From positions 1,064 to 15,355 of the forward strand of contig PMTB01000131.1 in the NCBI GenBank assembly GCA_003167475.1: DNA of 14,292 nucleotides, in the 5' to 3' direction. Below are positions 1 through 6,123 of this stretch, piece by piece. The notes under the pieces are model-generated. The model worked only from the letters and a program-made list of their open reading frames with translations. It made no database searches and had not been told where the DNA came from. Position 1 is the first letter of the stretch. Each line of letters starts with the position of its first letter. The translations under genes were made by a program, and so were the position numbers. Source of the stretch: a candidate division FCPU426 bacterium (lineage in GTDB: Bacteria; Oederibacteriota; PGYV01; Palsa-1178).

Positions 1-2
1 CG

Positions 3-1640
3 GGACTTTTCAGGCTTGGCGAACTGACAAAAACAGGCGCAATGGACACGGTTGATCCGTCTTACCTGGACAGTTATGCCGCGTCAGGCGCTTTGAACAG
101 CAAATTTTACCCGTATGATTTTTTTCTTGCCCTGGGGTGCGGGATTGATATAAGCCCGGATATTTCAGCGGGCCTAAAGCTGAAATATACATCGCAGAAT
201 ATAGATACTTACAGCGGCGCGGATTTCACGGCCGGAGCCGGACTGTTATACAGAATATCACTTGATAACAACAGGCTGCAGATCGGGTTGGATCTGGAAA
301 ATATGGGCACGGAAATAACAATGTTAAGTACGGGCTTTGCCCCGCCGCTGATCTTCAATGCCGGCGTTTCCGACAGCATGAAAATATGGGATGGCTCGCT
401 CCTTGCCTGTGCGCGGGCGGAAATTCCGGCGGATTACAATAATGAGTATTCCCTGGGGCTGGAATACTGGTTCCGCGATATGTTTGCCCTGCGTCTGGGA
501 TATGAGGCCGGCGCGTTTAACCGCCCGTCTATCGGGGCGGGCTTGAAGTATATGGGATTTGAACTTGATTACGCGTATATAAATTATCAGGACCTTGGCG
601 CGACACAGCGCCTGTCGCTGCTGTACAGCTGGGGAACGCCTCCGCTAAAACTAAAAGTGAGTCCGCGGGTGTTTTCGCCAAATAACGACAAAATCCTGGA
701 TTACGCGTATTTTTATCCGTCACTTGGCAGCCGTGAAAAGTTGTCCGGGCTTTATCTGGAAATTTTTGACCCGTCCGGGCGGGAAATGCTCTCTAAAGTC
801 CCGGTGCAGGATAAGTTTTCAAAGACGGTCAAATGGGACGGGGAAGTTGACGGCAAGGCCCTTCCCGACGCGGTGTATAAAGCGCGCGTATCCGCGGTGT
901 ATGAGAACGGGGTGTCAACTTCAAACATGGCCGATGTGGAAATAGACAATACCCCGCCGGAGATGAAAGCCGGAATAATGCCGGACCCGGCTATGCCGGC
1001 GCAAAACGGTCCCGCTGTTGTCCCGGTCACATTCGCTTTGCAGGCACAGGACCGCAATGGCGTGGCAGGCTGGAGGTTCGTGATATGGGATTCCGCCAAA
1101 AAAATATTTTTCACCGAAGCCGGCAAAGGCGGGCCCCCGGAGCGGCTTACATGGGCGGGGAAAAGCACGGATAACAGGGACGTAACCGGGGACAGTGATT
1201 TTTATTACAGCCTGGTAACTACGGATAATGCCGGGAACAAGGGCATGACAAAACCGCAGCCCCTTAAGGTTTACGCGGCGGACATCAGGCTGGAATTTTC
1301 TTCGGATACGCTTTTTGACCTTGGGCAGGCAAACGTGAAGATATCCGCTTATGCCGCGCTCAAAGCCATGAAAAAAACCATAGACAAATACCCGGGATCT
1401 CGGATAACGGTCACAGGATACACGGATGACACACAGCCGCAGGGCATAAAGTACAACAATAACACGGAACTTTCAAAGGACCGCGCCGAAGCCGTGAAAT
1501 ACTTCATGATAAATATGATAGGGTATGATGAGCACAGGATCGCGGCCGCCGGTTACGGCGAGCTTTATCCGGCAGGGGATAATACCACAGAGGAAGGGCG
1601 CAGGCAAAACAGGAGAGTGGAAATATCGGTTTATAAATAG
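3..1640 (+). CDS. PorV/PorQ-like outer-membrane barrel fused to FlgD-like, Ig-like and OmpA domains (5' partial)
   Basis: The reading frame is open to the left window edge, so the true start lies upstream and the Met encoded at 42 is internal. Counted from that Met, residues 1-200 are an alternating hydrophobic/polar beta-barrel sequence rich in G, Y and F, like UPF0164/PorV-PorQ outer-membrane proteins. Residues 205-305 form a FlgD/CHU_C-like Ig module, with the FSPNND entry motif and a VKWDGEVDGK strand. Residues 305-410 are another Ig-like module (TTDNAGN). Residues 413-532 are an OmpA C-terminal domain: VTGYTDD, then ELSKDRAEAV, GYGELYP and EEGRRQNRRVEI, which are the peptidoglycan-binding signatures (Asp in TDD, Arg in DRAEAV). 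The inferred role is an outer-membrane barrel tied to peptidoglycan. The fusion order is unusual. Domain identity is firm for OmpA, good for FlgD-like and moderate for the barrel. Confidence 0.85.
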   Translation, partial: GLFRLGELTKTGAMDTVDPSYLDSYAASGALNSKFYPYDFFLALGCGIDISPDISAGLKLKYTSQNIDTYSGADFTAGAGLLYRISLDNNRLQIGLDLENMGTEITMLSTGFAPPLIFNAGVSDSMKIWDGSLLACARAEIPADYNNEYSLGLEYWFRDMFALRLGYEAGAFNRPSIGAGLKYMGFELDYAYINYQDLGATQRLSLLYSWGTPPLKLKVSPRVFSPNNDKILDYAYFYPSLGSREKLSGLYLEIFDPSGREMLSKVPVQDKFSKTVKWDGEVDGKALPDAVYKARVSAVYENGVSTSNMADVEIDNTPPEMKAGIMPDPAMPAQNGPAVVPVTFALQAQDRNGVAGWRFVIWDSAKKIFFTEAGKGGPPERLTWAGKSTDNRDVTGDSDFYYSLVTTDNAGNKGMTKPQPLKVYAADIRLEFSSDTLFDLGQANVKISAYAALKAMKKTIDKYPGSRITVTGYTDDTQPQGIKYNNNTELSKDRAEAVKYFMINMIGYDEHRIAAAGYGELYPAGDNTTEEGRRQNRRVEISVYK

Positions 1641-1808
1641 CCATGGCGCCGTTTTTGCAGCAGCATGTTATTGTATTTGCACCTGTGTCCGCCCGCTGAG
1701 GGCTTTAAAGGCTGGAAGTGGGTCGTAGCGTTCGATAATCGAGAACGAAAATTGATCAGCAAGCTTGGAGGGTATTATAGAAGGGCTGGAAGAACCATTT
1801 CAAACCCC

Positions 1809-1838
1809 TTGACCTTCCGCCCAGCTTCTGTTTAAATA
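1809..1838 (+). promoter_or_regulatory. Possible promoter for the 1872 gene
   Basis: TTGACC at 1809-1814 is followed after 18 bases by TAAATA (1833-1838), or after 17 by TTAAAT. It lies about 35 bases before the start codon at 1872 in the 231-bp gap after the OmpA-fusion gene. An imperfect hairpin (AGAAG..CTGG at 1779-1789 with CCAGCTTCT at 1821-1829) overlaps it. A small perfect palindrome, TCGATAATCGA, sits at 1732-1742. No U-tract terminator is visible after 1640. Weak call. Confidence 0.35.
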
Positions 1839-1871
1839 TACCTGTTCAAACAATCCATTAAAGGAGTTTTT

Positions 1872-2267
1872 ATGGCATTTTGGGGCACCGCTATATCCAT
1901 GAACGACACTTACGCCGATATATTCGGATCATTTATGGAAATGTATAATGACGGCATGCAGGTGAAGGATATTTCCGCCAAGCTCATCGCGGACAACCAG
2001 GACCTGATAAACGACGGCGAGGAAAAGCATAACTTCTGGTTCGCGCTTGCCCGCGCCCAGTGGGAATGCAAGGAATCCGACCCGAAAGTGCTTGAAACCG
2101 TGAAAACGATAGTGGAATCCGGCGCGGACATAGAATTGTGGCAGTTCTTAAAGGCCGACGAAGGGGAAATAGCCGTGAGAAAACAGGTGCTGGCGAGATT
2201 TTACGCGGAACTGCAGACGGAGAAATTCAAGCCGAGGGAAAGAAAGAAAAAAAAGGAGCAATTATGA
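1872..2267 (+). CDS. Conserved small soluble protein, WGTAI-type N terminus, function unknown
   Basis: The gene encodes 131 residues. The start is set by AAGGAG at 1861-1866 before the ATG. The N terminus reads MAFWGTAISMNDTYADIF, followed by acidic amphipathic helices and NFWFALARAQWECKE near residues 55-70. The C terminus is very basic (RERKKKKEQL). No signal peptide or membrane segment is seen. I recall similar short proteins beginning MGFWGTA in scattered bacteria, annotated only as hypothetical, and cannot name a Pfam family with confidence. The stop codon overlaps the rhodanese start (ATGA at 2264-2267), so the two are translationally coupled and probably functionally linked. The unusual opening W-G-T and the all-helical body could suit an immunity-like or adaptor protein, but nothing in the sequence proves it. 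Confidence 0.8.
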   Translation: MAFWGTAISMNDTYADIFGSFMEMYNDGMQVKDISAKLIADNQDLINDGEEKHNFWFALARAQWECKESDPKVLETVKTIVESGADIELWQFLKADEGEIAVRKQVLARFYAELQTEKFKPRERKKKKEQL

Positions 2268-2659
2268 GCGTTCAGCTGATAATTGCGGGTATTATTTTTT
2301 TGGCGGTCATAATGTTGATTATGTCTTCAGGTAAATATAAAGGCGCTGTCATTACGGCCGAAGAGCTTAAATCCCAGATTGCTGAAAAAACAAAAATGAC
2401 ACTGCTTGACGTCAGGACGCCGGCTGAATTCACTTACGGCCATATTACAAACGCGGTAAATTTACCGCTGCAGTCGCTGGAAACATCGGTCACAGGGGTC
2501 GTCCCGGACAAAGCCTCATACGTAGTCACGTATTGCGCGTCGGGAAGAAGGTCTGCCGAGGCGTCGAAACTGCTTGTTAAGATGGGTTATACCAATCTGA
2601 GAAATTACAGCGGCTCCATGAACGACTGGATGCGGCGTGGAAATCAAATAACCAAGTAA
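2264..2659 (+). CDS. Membrane-anchored single-domain rhodanese (sulfurtransferase)
   Basis: The gene encodes 131 residues. The start at 2264 is chosen because AAAGGAG (2252-2258) stands six bases before the ATG and the ATGA overlaps the upstream stop; the frame is open further upstream but without a comparable site. Residues 4-21 are one hydrophobic N-terminal helix, so the enzyme is tethered to the membrane. Residues 28-130 are a rhodanese domain: LLDVRTPAEF, GHITNAVNLP, then the active loop C91-A-S-G-R-R-S, whose Cys would carry the persulfide, and GSMNDW near the end. Rhodaneses move sulfane sulfur from a donor to thiol acceptors. The loop CxxGxRS is typical of single-domain GlpE/PspE-like enzymes. 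The substrate cannot be read from context. Coupled to the unnamed protein upstream. Confidence 0.92.
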   Translation: MSVQLIIAGIIFLAVIMLIMSSGKYKGAVITAEELKSQIAEKTKMTLLDVRTPAEFTYGHITNAVNLPLQSLETSVTGVVPDKASYVVTYCASGRRSAEASKLLVKMGYTNLRNYSGSMNDWMRRGNQITK

Positions 2660-2740
2660 GGTTTTCATAATCAATTCTCCAACGATTTTCACTTTCCCTT
2701 TGTCATTTCCAGTGGTATTATATGGATAAGGAGGGCGCCA

Positions 2741-2851
2741 ATGCAAAAGATTATAGTTTGTATTTACGCAATCCCTAACAACACTGTAGAGAGGGTGCTT
2801 GCTCCCTCTCCCAGCGGGCCTTGCCCATGGTTCTGCATTATGCGCAAGTGA
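2741..2851 (+). CDS. Possible 36-codon small ORF with a strong ribosome binding site
   Basis: AAGGAGG at 2728-2734 lies six bases before ATG 2741; the frame runs 36 codons to TGA 2849-2851. The peptide begins MQKIIVCIYAIPNN and ends PCPWFCIMRK, with three Cys. It is unlike any family I know. The Shine-Dalgarno match is as good as those of the real genes here, but a short frame inside an intergenic region with an inverted repeat can arise by chance. It could be a leader peptide for the membrane protein at 2896, which has its own site, or a decayed gene. Confidence 0.3.
   Translation: MQKIIVCIYAIPNNTVERVLAPSPSGPCPWFCIMRK
2789..2810. repeat. Short perfect inverted repeat (7-bp stem, 8-nt loop)
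   Basis: GAGAGGG (2789-2795) and CCCTCTC (2804-2810) are perfectly complementary around TGCTTGCT. There is no T-run after it, so it is not a standard terminator. It lies within the possible small ORF at 2741 and upstream of the gene at 2896. Confidence 0.5.
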
Positions 2852-2895
2852 ATGGCAGCGGTACGGAATACAAACAATAAAAGGGAGGAAAAAAC

Positions 2896-3330
2896 ATGAA
2901 ACTAAAAAAACATCAAGGCAACACCGCAATCAAAGTCACCGCAAGCAAAACGCTCCTTCTGGCCTGGAACGTGATCTGCATCCCCGCGATAGCGGGCTTC
3001 CTCTTTATGATGATAAAACACCACAGCCTGCACTGCCTGGCGGGCCTGATATCAATCCTCCTGGCATACCTCATAGTATTCATCCCGCTGCTTGGAATCT
3101 ACCTGAAAATCGGCGGGGGATTCCTGGAGCACAGGGACATTTTCTGTAATACCATGACCATAAAGACCGCAGACATTGAAAGCCTATGGCCGGGCCGAAG
3201 CAGCGTGTGGGTGGTGATACCGAAAAAGAAAGCCAAGCTGGACCCGTTCTGGATAAACCCGATGTTTTTCAACTCAGGCGACAAACAAAGGATAATGGAA
3301 CAGCTACCGGTGAAGGAAAGACGGAAGTAG
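2896..3330 (+). CDS. Small integral membrane protein with two helices and a possible PH-like C-terminal domain
   Basis: The gene encodes 144 residues. GGGAGG at 2883-2888 supports ATG 2896. Two hydrophobic helices lie at about residues 18-40 and 45-70. The cytosolic-type tail (75-144) alternates short strands and ends in a helix: IKTADIESLWPG, SVWVVIPKKKA, NPMFFNSGDKQRIMEQL. Two N-terminal helices followed by strand - I-xx-I - strand - terminal helix is the layout of bacterial PH-like membrane proteins (YcxB/bPH types). That is a fold-level guess, not a motif match. The codons are C/G-rich, unlike the next gene. It ends shortly before a GTAGGGAC hairpin. Confidence 0.75.
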   Translation: MKLKKHQGNTAIKVTASKTLLLAWNVICIPAIAGFLFMMIKHHSLHCLAGLISILLAYLIVFIPLLGIYLKIGGGFLEHRDIFCNTMTIKTADIESLWPGRSSVWVVIPKKKAKLDPFWINPMFFNSGDKQRIMEQLPVKERRK

Positions 3331-3343
3331 GTTGATTTTGTAG

Positions 3344-3365
3344 GGACAGCGCTCCCGCGTTGTCC
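3344..3365 (+). repeat. GTAGGGACAGCGC-type hairpin repeat
   Basis: GGACAGCGC (3344-3352), loop TCCC, GCGTTGTCC (3357-3365): a nine-pair stem with one G-U pair. It begins with GTAGGGAC at 3340-3347, the same opening as the larger hairpin element at 3983-4080. It lies just after the stop of the 2896 gene. No T-tract follows directly, so it is listed as a repeat rather than a terminator. Confidence 0.6.
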
Positions 3366-3409
3366 GCACGCGGTGGCTGGATTTTATTTTGAATATTAGG
3401 GAGAGTACA

Positions 3410-3895
3410 TTGGTCAGAACAAACAAAAATCAAAAGGATGGAAAAGAGATTGTATTGTTTATACTTGTTTTTTTGCTTTATGTATTAGGAGTTGGTTTTA
3501 TTACACACGGACTCGTGGTAAGACAGGGCGGTTTTTCAATAGTGATTTTTATGTTTGGAGTACTTACGGTATATGGGGTCATTCCTACAGTCTTTATGCA
3601 AAAATTATTTGTCAGCAAGGTTATTTGGAAAGTTTCGGTAATTATTAACACTACGTTTATTCTTATGGTATATATTTGTTTTTACAAGCAATTAAACGGA
3701 TTTATAGCTGATGCCGCAATGAATAACAGCCTTTTTGGAGTTACGGTGAGTAAGGGATGGAGAGGGCCCTTACCTTTTCAGTTGCCCGTGGCCGATTTGG
3801 TATTGTGTGAATTTATTGGATGGTTTATGTTGACTGAAGCCATCAGTTATTATTTTGAGGATTATTTAATCAAACAAAAGATGCATTTAAAATAA
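3410..3895 (+). CDS. AT-rich four-helix integral membrane protein, function unknown
   Basis: I choose TTG 3410 as the start because AGGGAGA (3398-3404) lies five bases before it. The frame extends upstream to a TTG at 3389, which has no such site. From 3410 the product is 161 residues. Hydrophobic segments lie at about 15-37, 44-66, 71-93 and 125-145, joined by short polar loops, with a Lys-rich C terminus (IKQKMHLK). I recognise no catalytic motif or family. Base use is strikingly AT-rich at third positions compared with all upstream genes and with the mraZ cluster. It is bounded by repeats of the GTAGGGA type on both sides, which would suit horizontal acquisition. No promoter was identified for it. 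Confidence 0.7.
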   Translation: MVRTNKNQKDGKEIVLFILVFLLYVLGVGFITHGLVVRQGGFSIVIFMFGVLTVYGVIPTVFMQKLFVSKVIWKVSVIINTTFILMVYICFYKQLNGFIADAAMNNSLFGVTVSKGWRGPLPFQLPVADLVLCEFIGWFMLTEAISYYFEDYLIKQKMHLK

Positions 3896-3982
3896 TTTGA
3901 CGCAGGTTTGTAAATTAATTTAAGGCCATCACCTAAAAGTTATGCACACAAACAATAAAATATCAGGTATTTTTTTGTCCCC

Positions 3983-4080
3983 CGTAGGGATGGGCCCATG
4001 TGCCCGTCCGTTGTGGGATGTAAAACGGATAAATCAAATCAACGCCCTGCGGCGGGCGGACACATAGGTCCGTCCCTACG
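3983..4080 (+). repeat. 98-bp long inverted-repeat element (GTAGGGA type)
   Basis: Left arm 3983-4020 and right arm 4043-4080 pair over 38 positions: 27 Watson-Crick, 8 G-U and 3 mismatches (3997/4066, 4003/4060, 4018/4045), with a 22-nt loop. The ends read CGTAGGGA and TCCCTACG. Short elements beginning GTAGGGAC/GTAGGGGC and containing CATGTGCCCG-like cores recur in many bacterial genomes as MITE- or REP-like repeats (established knowledge). No target duplication is visible. It lies 87 bases after the AT-rich membrane gene. Confidence 0.85.
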
Positions 4081-4281
4081 CAGAAACTATCACACCCAAA
4101 TCAAAACCTTTTCAAAAACAAACCCTATTTTAATAATTTCCATGCTTGCTTTTATCAAAAAATATTTGTTTTAATCCCCCCACTTTTCATTATCAAAAGT
4201 TAGGTTTCACGCACTCCACAAACTGCCTTAAAAATATAGCCTTTCCTTTCCTTTAATCTGTGGAAACACCCCAAAAACCTA
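4081..4281. other. Non-coding stretch between hairpin element and mraZ promoter
   Basis: About 200 bp of AT-rich sequence within the larger gene-free region 3896-4408. It holds no ORF of note. The only visible pattern is a CCTTT triplication near 4243-4256. I see no RNA gene, terminator or mobile element in it. Confidence 0.6.
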
Positions 4282-4310
4282 TTGACAGTGGGAGACAGGG
4301 GGCGTAAAAT
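4282..4310 (+). promoter_or_regulatory. Sigma70-type promoter of the mraZ operon
   Basis: TTGACA at 4282-4287, a 17-bp spacer, then TAAAAT at 4305-4310. Transcription would start near 4317 and leave a leader of about 90 bases before mraZ. Two MraZ-type boxes fall in the spacer. It is the best promoter in this intergenic region. Confidence 0.85.
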
Positions 4311-4354
4311 GTAGAAAAGTGGGATAAAGTGGCATATAAAGGCATGAAAAGGGA
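4288..4354 (+). promoter_or_regulatory. MraZ operator: six boxes phased at 10-bp intervals
   Basis: Boxes begin at 4288 (GTGGGA), 4298 (GGGGGC), then after 21 bases at 4319 (GTGGGA), 4329 (GTGGCA), 4339 (AAGGCA) and 4349 (AAGGGA). The last four repeat exactly every 10 bp. MraZ is known to bind tandem TGGG/AAAGTG-type repeats spaced by one helical turn upstream of its own gene. Here two boxes sit between -35 and -10 and four lie from the start site onward, so binding should block transcription (autorepression). Confidence 0.85.
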
Positions 4355-4408
4355 CGAAGTTGTATGGTTTTGGTATAAGTTTTTATATTATATATATAGG
4401 AGATGACG

Positions 4409-4837
4409 ATGGTTATTAAAACTGGGTTTGTGGGGAAGTATCAGCACAACCTCGACGACAAGAACAGGGTTTCGCTTCCCGCGAAGATAAAGAAATATAT
4501 CGAGGAAGTGGCTTCGTCGCCTGAGTATGGTGAGCGTATCATGCTCACCAAGGGGCCGGACAACTGCATAGAGGGTTTTATGGTCTCGGATTGGCAGTCT
4601 ATGGCCGAAAAAGTACAGAGCAATATGAGCTTCAAACGGAACCCGGAAGACGAGGAGCTCGAAGAGATAGCCATGAACGCGGACCAGGTTTCCATAGACA
4701 AAAGCGGCAGGATAATGATAAACGCCGACCTTAAGAAACACGCGGGGTTGAACAAAAGCGCGGTTTTTGTGGGCGCGATCGACAGGTTCCGTATTTGGAA
4801 CCCGGACAAACTGGCTGAAAAATACAACGGGAGGTAA
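4409..4837 (+). CDS. mraZ: Transcriptional regulator MraZ
   Basis: The gene encodes 142 residues. The ATG at 4409 is chosen: AGGAG at 4398-4402 lies six bases before it, while the in-frame ATG at 4403 touches the Shine-Dalgarno and cannot be used. Two tandem SpoVT/AbrB half-domains each carry the MraZ D-x-x-x-R motif: D16-DKN-R20 in NLDDKNRVSLPAKI and D97-KSG-R101 in DKSGRIMINADL. The length is normal for the family (about 140-150). MraZ is a ring-shaped DNA-binding protein that controls the dcw operon, binding phased repeats like those at 4288-4354. It heads the run mraZ - STAS gene - rsmH - ftsL. Residues 78-88 are an acidic stretch (PEDEELEEIA). Identity is firm. Confidence 0.97.
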   Translation: MVIKTGFVGKYQHNLDDKNRVSLPAKIKKYIEEVASSPEYGERIMLTKGPDNCIEGFMVSDWQSMAEKVQSNMSFKRNPEDEELEEIAMNADQVSIDKSGRIMINADLKKHAGLNKSAVFVGAIDRFRIWNPDKLAEKYNGR

Positions 4838-4840
4838 GTG

Positions 4841-5182
4841 ATGGGCATTAAAACCGAAAGCAAGAAAGTTGTCGTTCTTATCCTGAAGGGCAACATAGAC
4901 ATCGAGGATATGCTGGCTTTAAAGGGCATAGTGAGCACTTTTATAGAGAAGGAGAATTTCTACTTCATACTCGATTTTTCCGGCGTGGACCACGTCAATG
5001 TCTCGGGCATCGAGTACTTAAATGAGCGCAAGGAACGCGCGCGCGTCATGGGCGGCGACGTGAAGATAATCGGTTCTTCGGATTACGTGAAGAACCTTTT
5101 CCTTTACGCCGGTTACTGGGGTGAGTTTGATTTTTTTAACGCCGAGGAAGAAGCCATCAGGTCGTTTGAACACCTTATATGA
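4841..5182 (+). CDS. STAS-domain protein (anti-sigma-factor-antagonist-like) within the dcw cluster
   Basis: The gene encodes 113 residues. ATG 4841 is preferred over GTG 4838 because GGGAGG (4829-4834) is six bases away. The order is beta strand (VVVLILKGNID), helix, beta (FYFILDFSGVDHVNVSGIEYL), helix (ERARVMGG), beta (VKIIGSS), helix with VKNLFLYAGY: the STAS fold of SpoIIAA/RsbV-like proteins. Ser55 in N-V-S-G stands where SpoIIAA has its phosphorylated Ser before Gly, so regulation by a partner-switching kinase is possible. No kinase gene is in the window. It starts four bases after the mraZ stop and overlaps rsmH by ATGA (5179-5182), so it is co-translated with cell-division genes. STAS genes are not a standard member of this cluster. 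Confidence 0.85.
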   Translation: MGIKTESKKVVVLILKGNIDIEDMLALKGIVSTFIEKENFYFILDFSGVDHVNVSGIEYLNERKERARVMGGDVKIIGSSDYVKNLFLYAGYWGEFDFFNAEEEAIRSFEHLI

Positions 5183-6123
5183 GTTTTGAACATAAAAGCG
5201 TACTGCTTAAGGAAACACTCGCTCTTTTAAATGTGGACGGGAATAACGGGATTTTTGTCGACGCGACCCTCGGGTTGGGCGGGCACTCGTCCGAAATACT
5301 AAAGGCGCTCGGGCCGCAGGGAAGGTTGATCGGCATAGACTGCGACCAGCGCAACCTGGACCAGGCTACAGAGCTGATAAAAACTTTACCCGGGCATGAA
5401 CGCTTCACGCCGGTAAAAGGCAACTTCAGGGATCTCGATACGATACTTGAGGGGCTGGGAATAAAGTTTATAGACGGGATAATGTACGACCTGGGGGTTT
5501 CCAGCGCGCACTTTGACGACGCCCAGAGGGGATTCAGCTTTTCAAAGGAAGCCCCGCTTGACATGAGGCGCGACATGGACAGTCCTTTAACAGCCGCGGA
5601 AGTCGTGAATAAATACAGGGCCGCGGATTTAGAACGCGTCATCAGGGAATACGGCGAGGAATACAAGTACAGGAAGATAGCGGACTACATAATAAAGAAC
5701 CGGCCCATCACCACCACCACGCAGCTGGCCGGGATAATAGCGAACGCGAAGCACGGCATGAACGAGAAGATAAACCCGGCAACGAAGGTTTTTCAGGCGA
5801 TCAGGATCGAAGTGAATGATGAACTTGGCGCCTTAAAGGCCTCGCTGGCAAAGTCGCTTAAAGCGCTCAAACCGGGCGGAAGGATGGCTGTCATAGCCTT
5901 CCACTCGCTGGAGGACAGGATAGTCAAGCGTTTCATGCAGGCGGAAAGCATAGACTGCGTGTGCGAGAACAAAAGGGTCGAATGTACGTGCGGCCATAAG
6001 AGGTCGATAAACCTCCTGTCAAGGAAGGCAGTGGTGCCGCAGGAGGAAGAAACAGCCGTAAATCCGAGGGCCAGGAGCGCAAAACTCCGCGCCGCGGAAA
6101 AAATCCAAGGAGAAACAGTTTGA
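5179..6123 (+). CDS. rsmH: 16S rRNA (cytosine-1402-N4)-methyltransferase RsmH (MraW)
   Basis: The gene encodes 314 residues, normal for the family. The start ATG overlaps the preceding stop (ATGA). RsmH adds a methyl group from S-adenosylmethionine to N4 of C1402 in 16S rRNA, tuning decoding in the P site. Visible signatures: the N-terminal FEHKSVLLKE; SAM-binding FVDATLGLGGHSSEIL (residues 27-42, Asp28 of the first motif); IMYDLGVSSAHFDDAQRGFS (about 100-120) with PLDMRRD after it; and AVIAFHSLEDRIVKRF (about 238-253). A Cys cluster, C-V-C and C-T-C-G, lies at about 260-272, as in many RsmH proteins. It is the usual neighbour of mraZ. Its stop overlaps the ftsL start. Confidence 0.98.
   Translation: MSFEHKSVLLKETLALLNVDGNNGIFVDATLGLGGHSSEILKALGPQGRLIGIDCDQRNLDQATELIKTLPGHERFTPVKGNFRDLDTILEGLGIKFIDGIMYDLGVSSAHFDDAQRGFSFSKEAPLDMRRDMDSPLTAAEVVNKYRAADLERVIREYGEEYKYRKIADYIIKNRPITTTTQLAGIIANAKHGMNEKINPATKVFQAIRIEVNDELGALKASLAKSLKALKPGGRMAVIAFHSLEDRIVKRFMQAESIDCVCENKRVECTCGHKRSINLLSRKAVVPQEEETAVNPRARSAKLRAAEKIQGETV

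Noticed and set aside
752..1168. 138-codon open frame on the minus strand inside the OmpA-fusion gene
   Set aside because: It is a shadow of a strongly supported coding frame and has no ribosome site or recognisable domain.
1720..1830. Terminator or small RNA after the OmpA-fusion gene
   Set aside because: The inverted repeats there are short and bulged, with no U-tract and no clear promoter for an RNA.
1872..2659. Toxin-antitoxin pair
   Set aside because: The second gene is a clear rhodanese with an intact active-site Cys, and the first has no antitoxin DNA-binding motif.
3344..3365. Rho-independent terminator after the 2896 gene
   Set aside because: The hairpin is sound but no T-tract follows within a few bases; its GTAGGGAC opening ties it to the repeat family instead.
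4403..4408. Alternative MraZ start at ATG 4403
   Set aside because: It directly abuts the AGGAG at 4398-4402; ATG 4409 has correct spacing and gives the normal MraZ N terminus.
4441..4938. 165-codon minus-strand frame across mraZ and the STAS gene
   Set aside because: Both plus-strand genes are firmly identified; the reverse frame is Ser/Leu-rich noise typical of complements of coding DNA.
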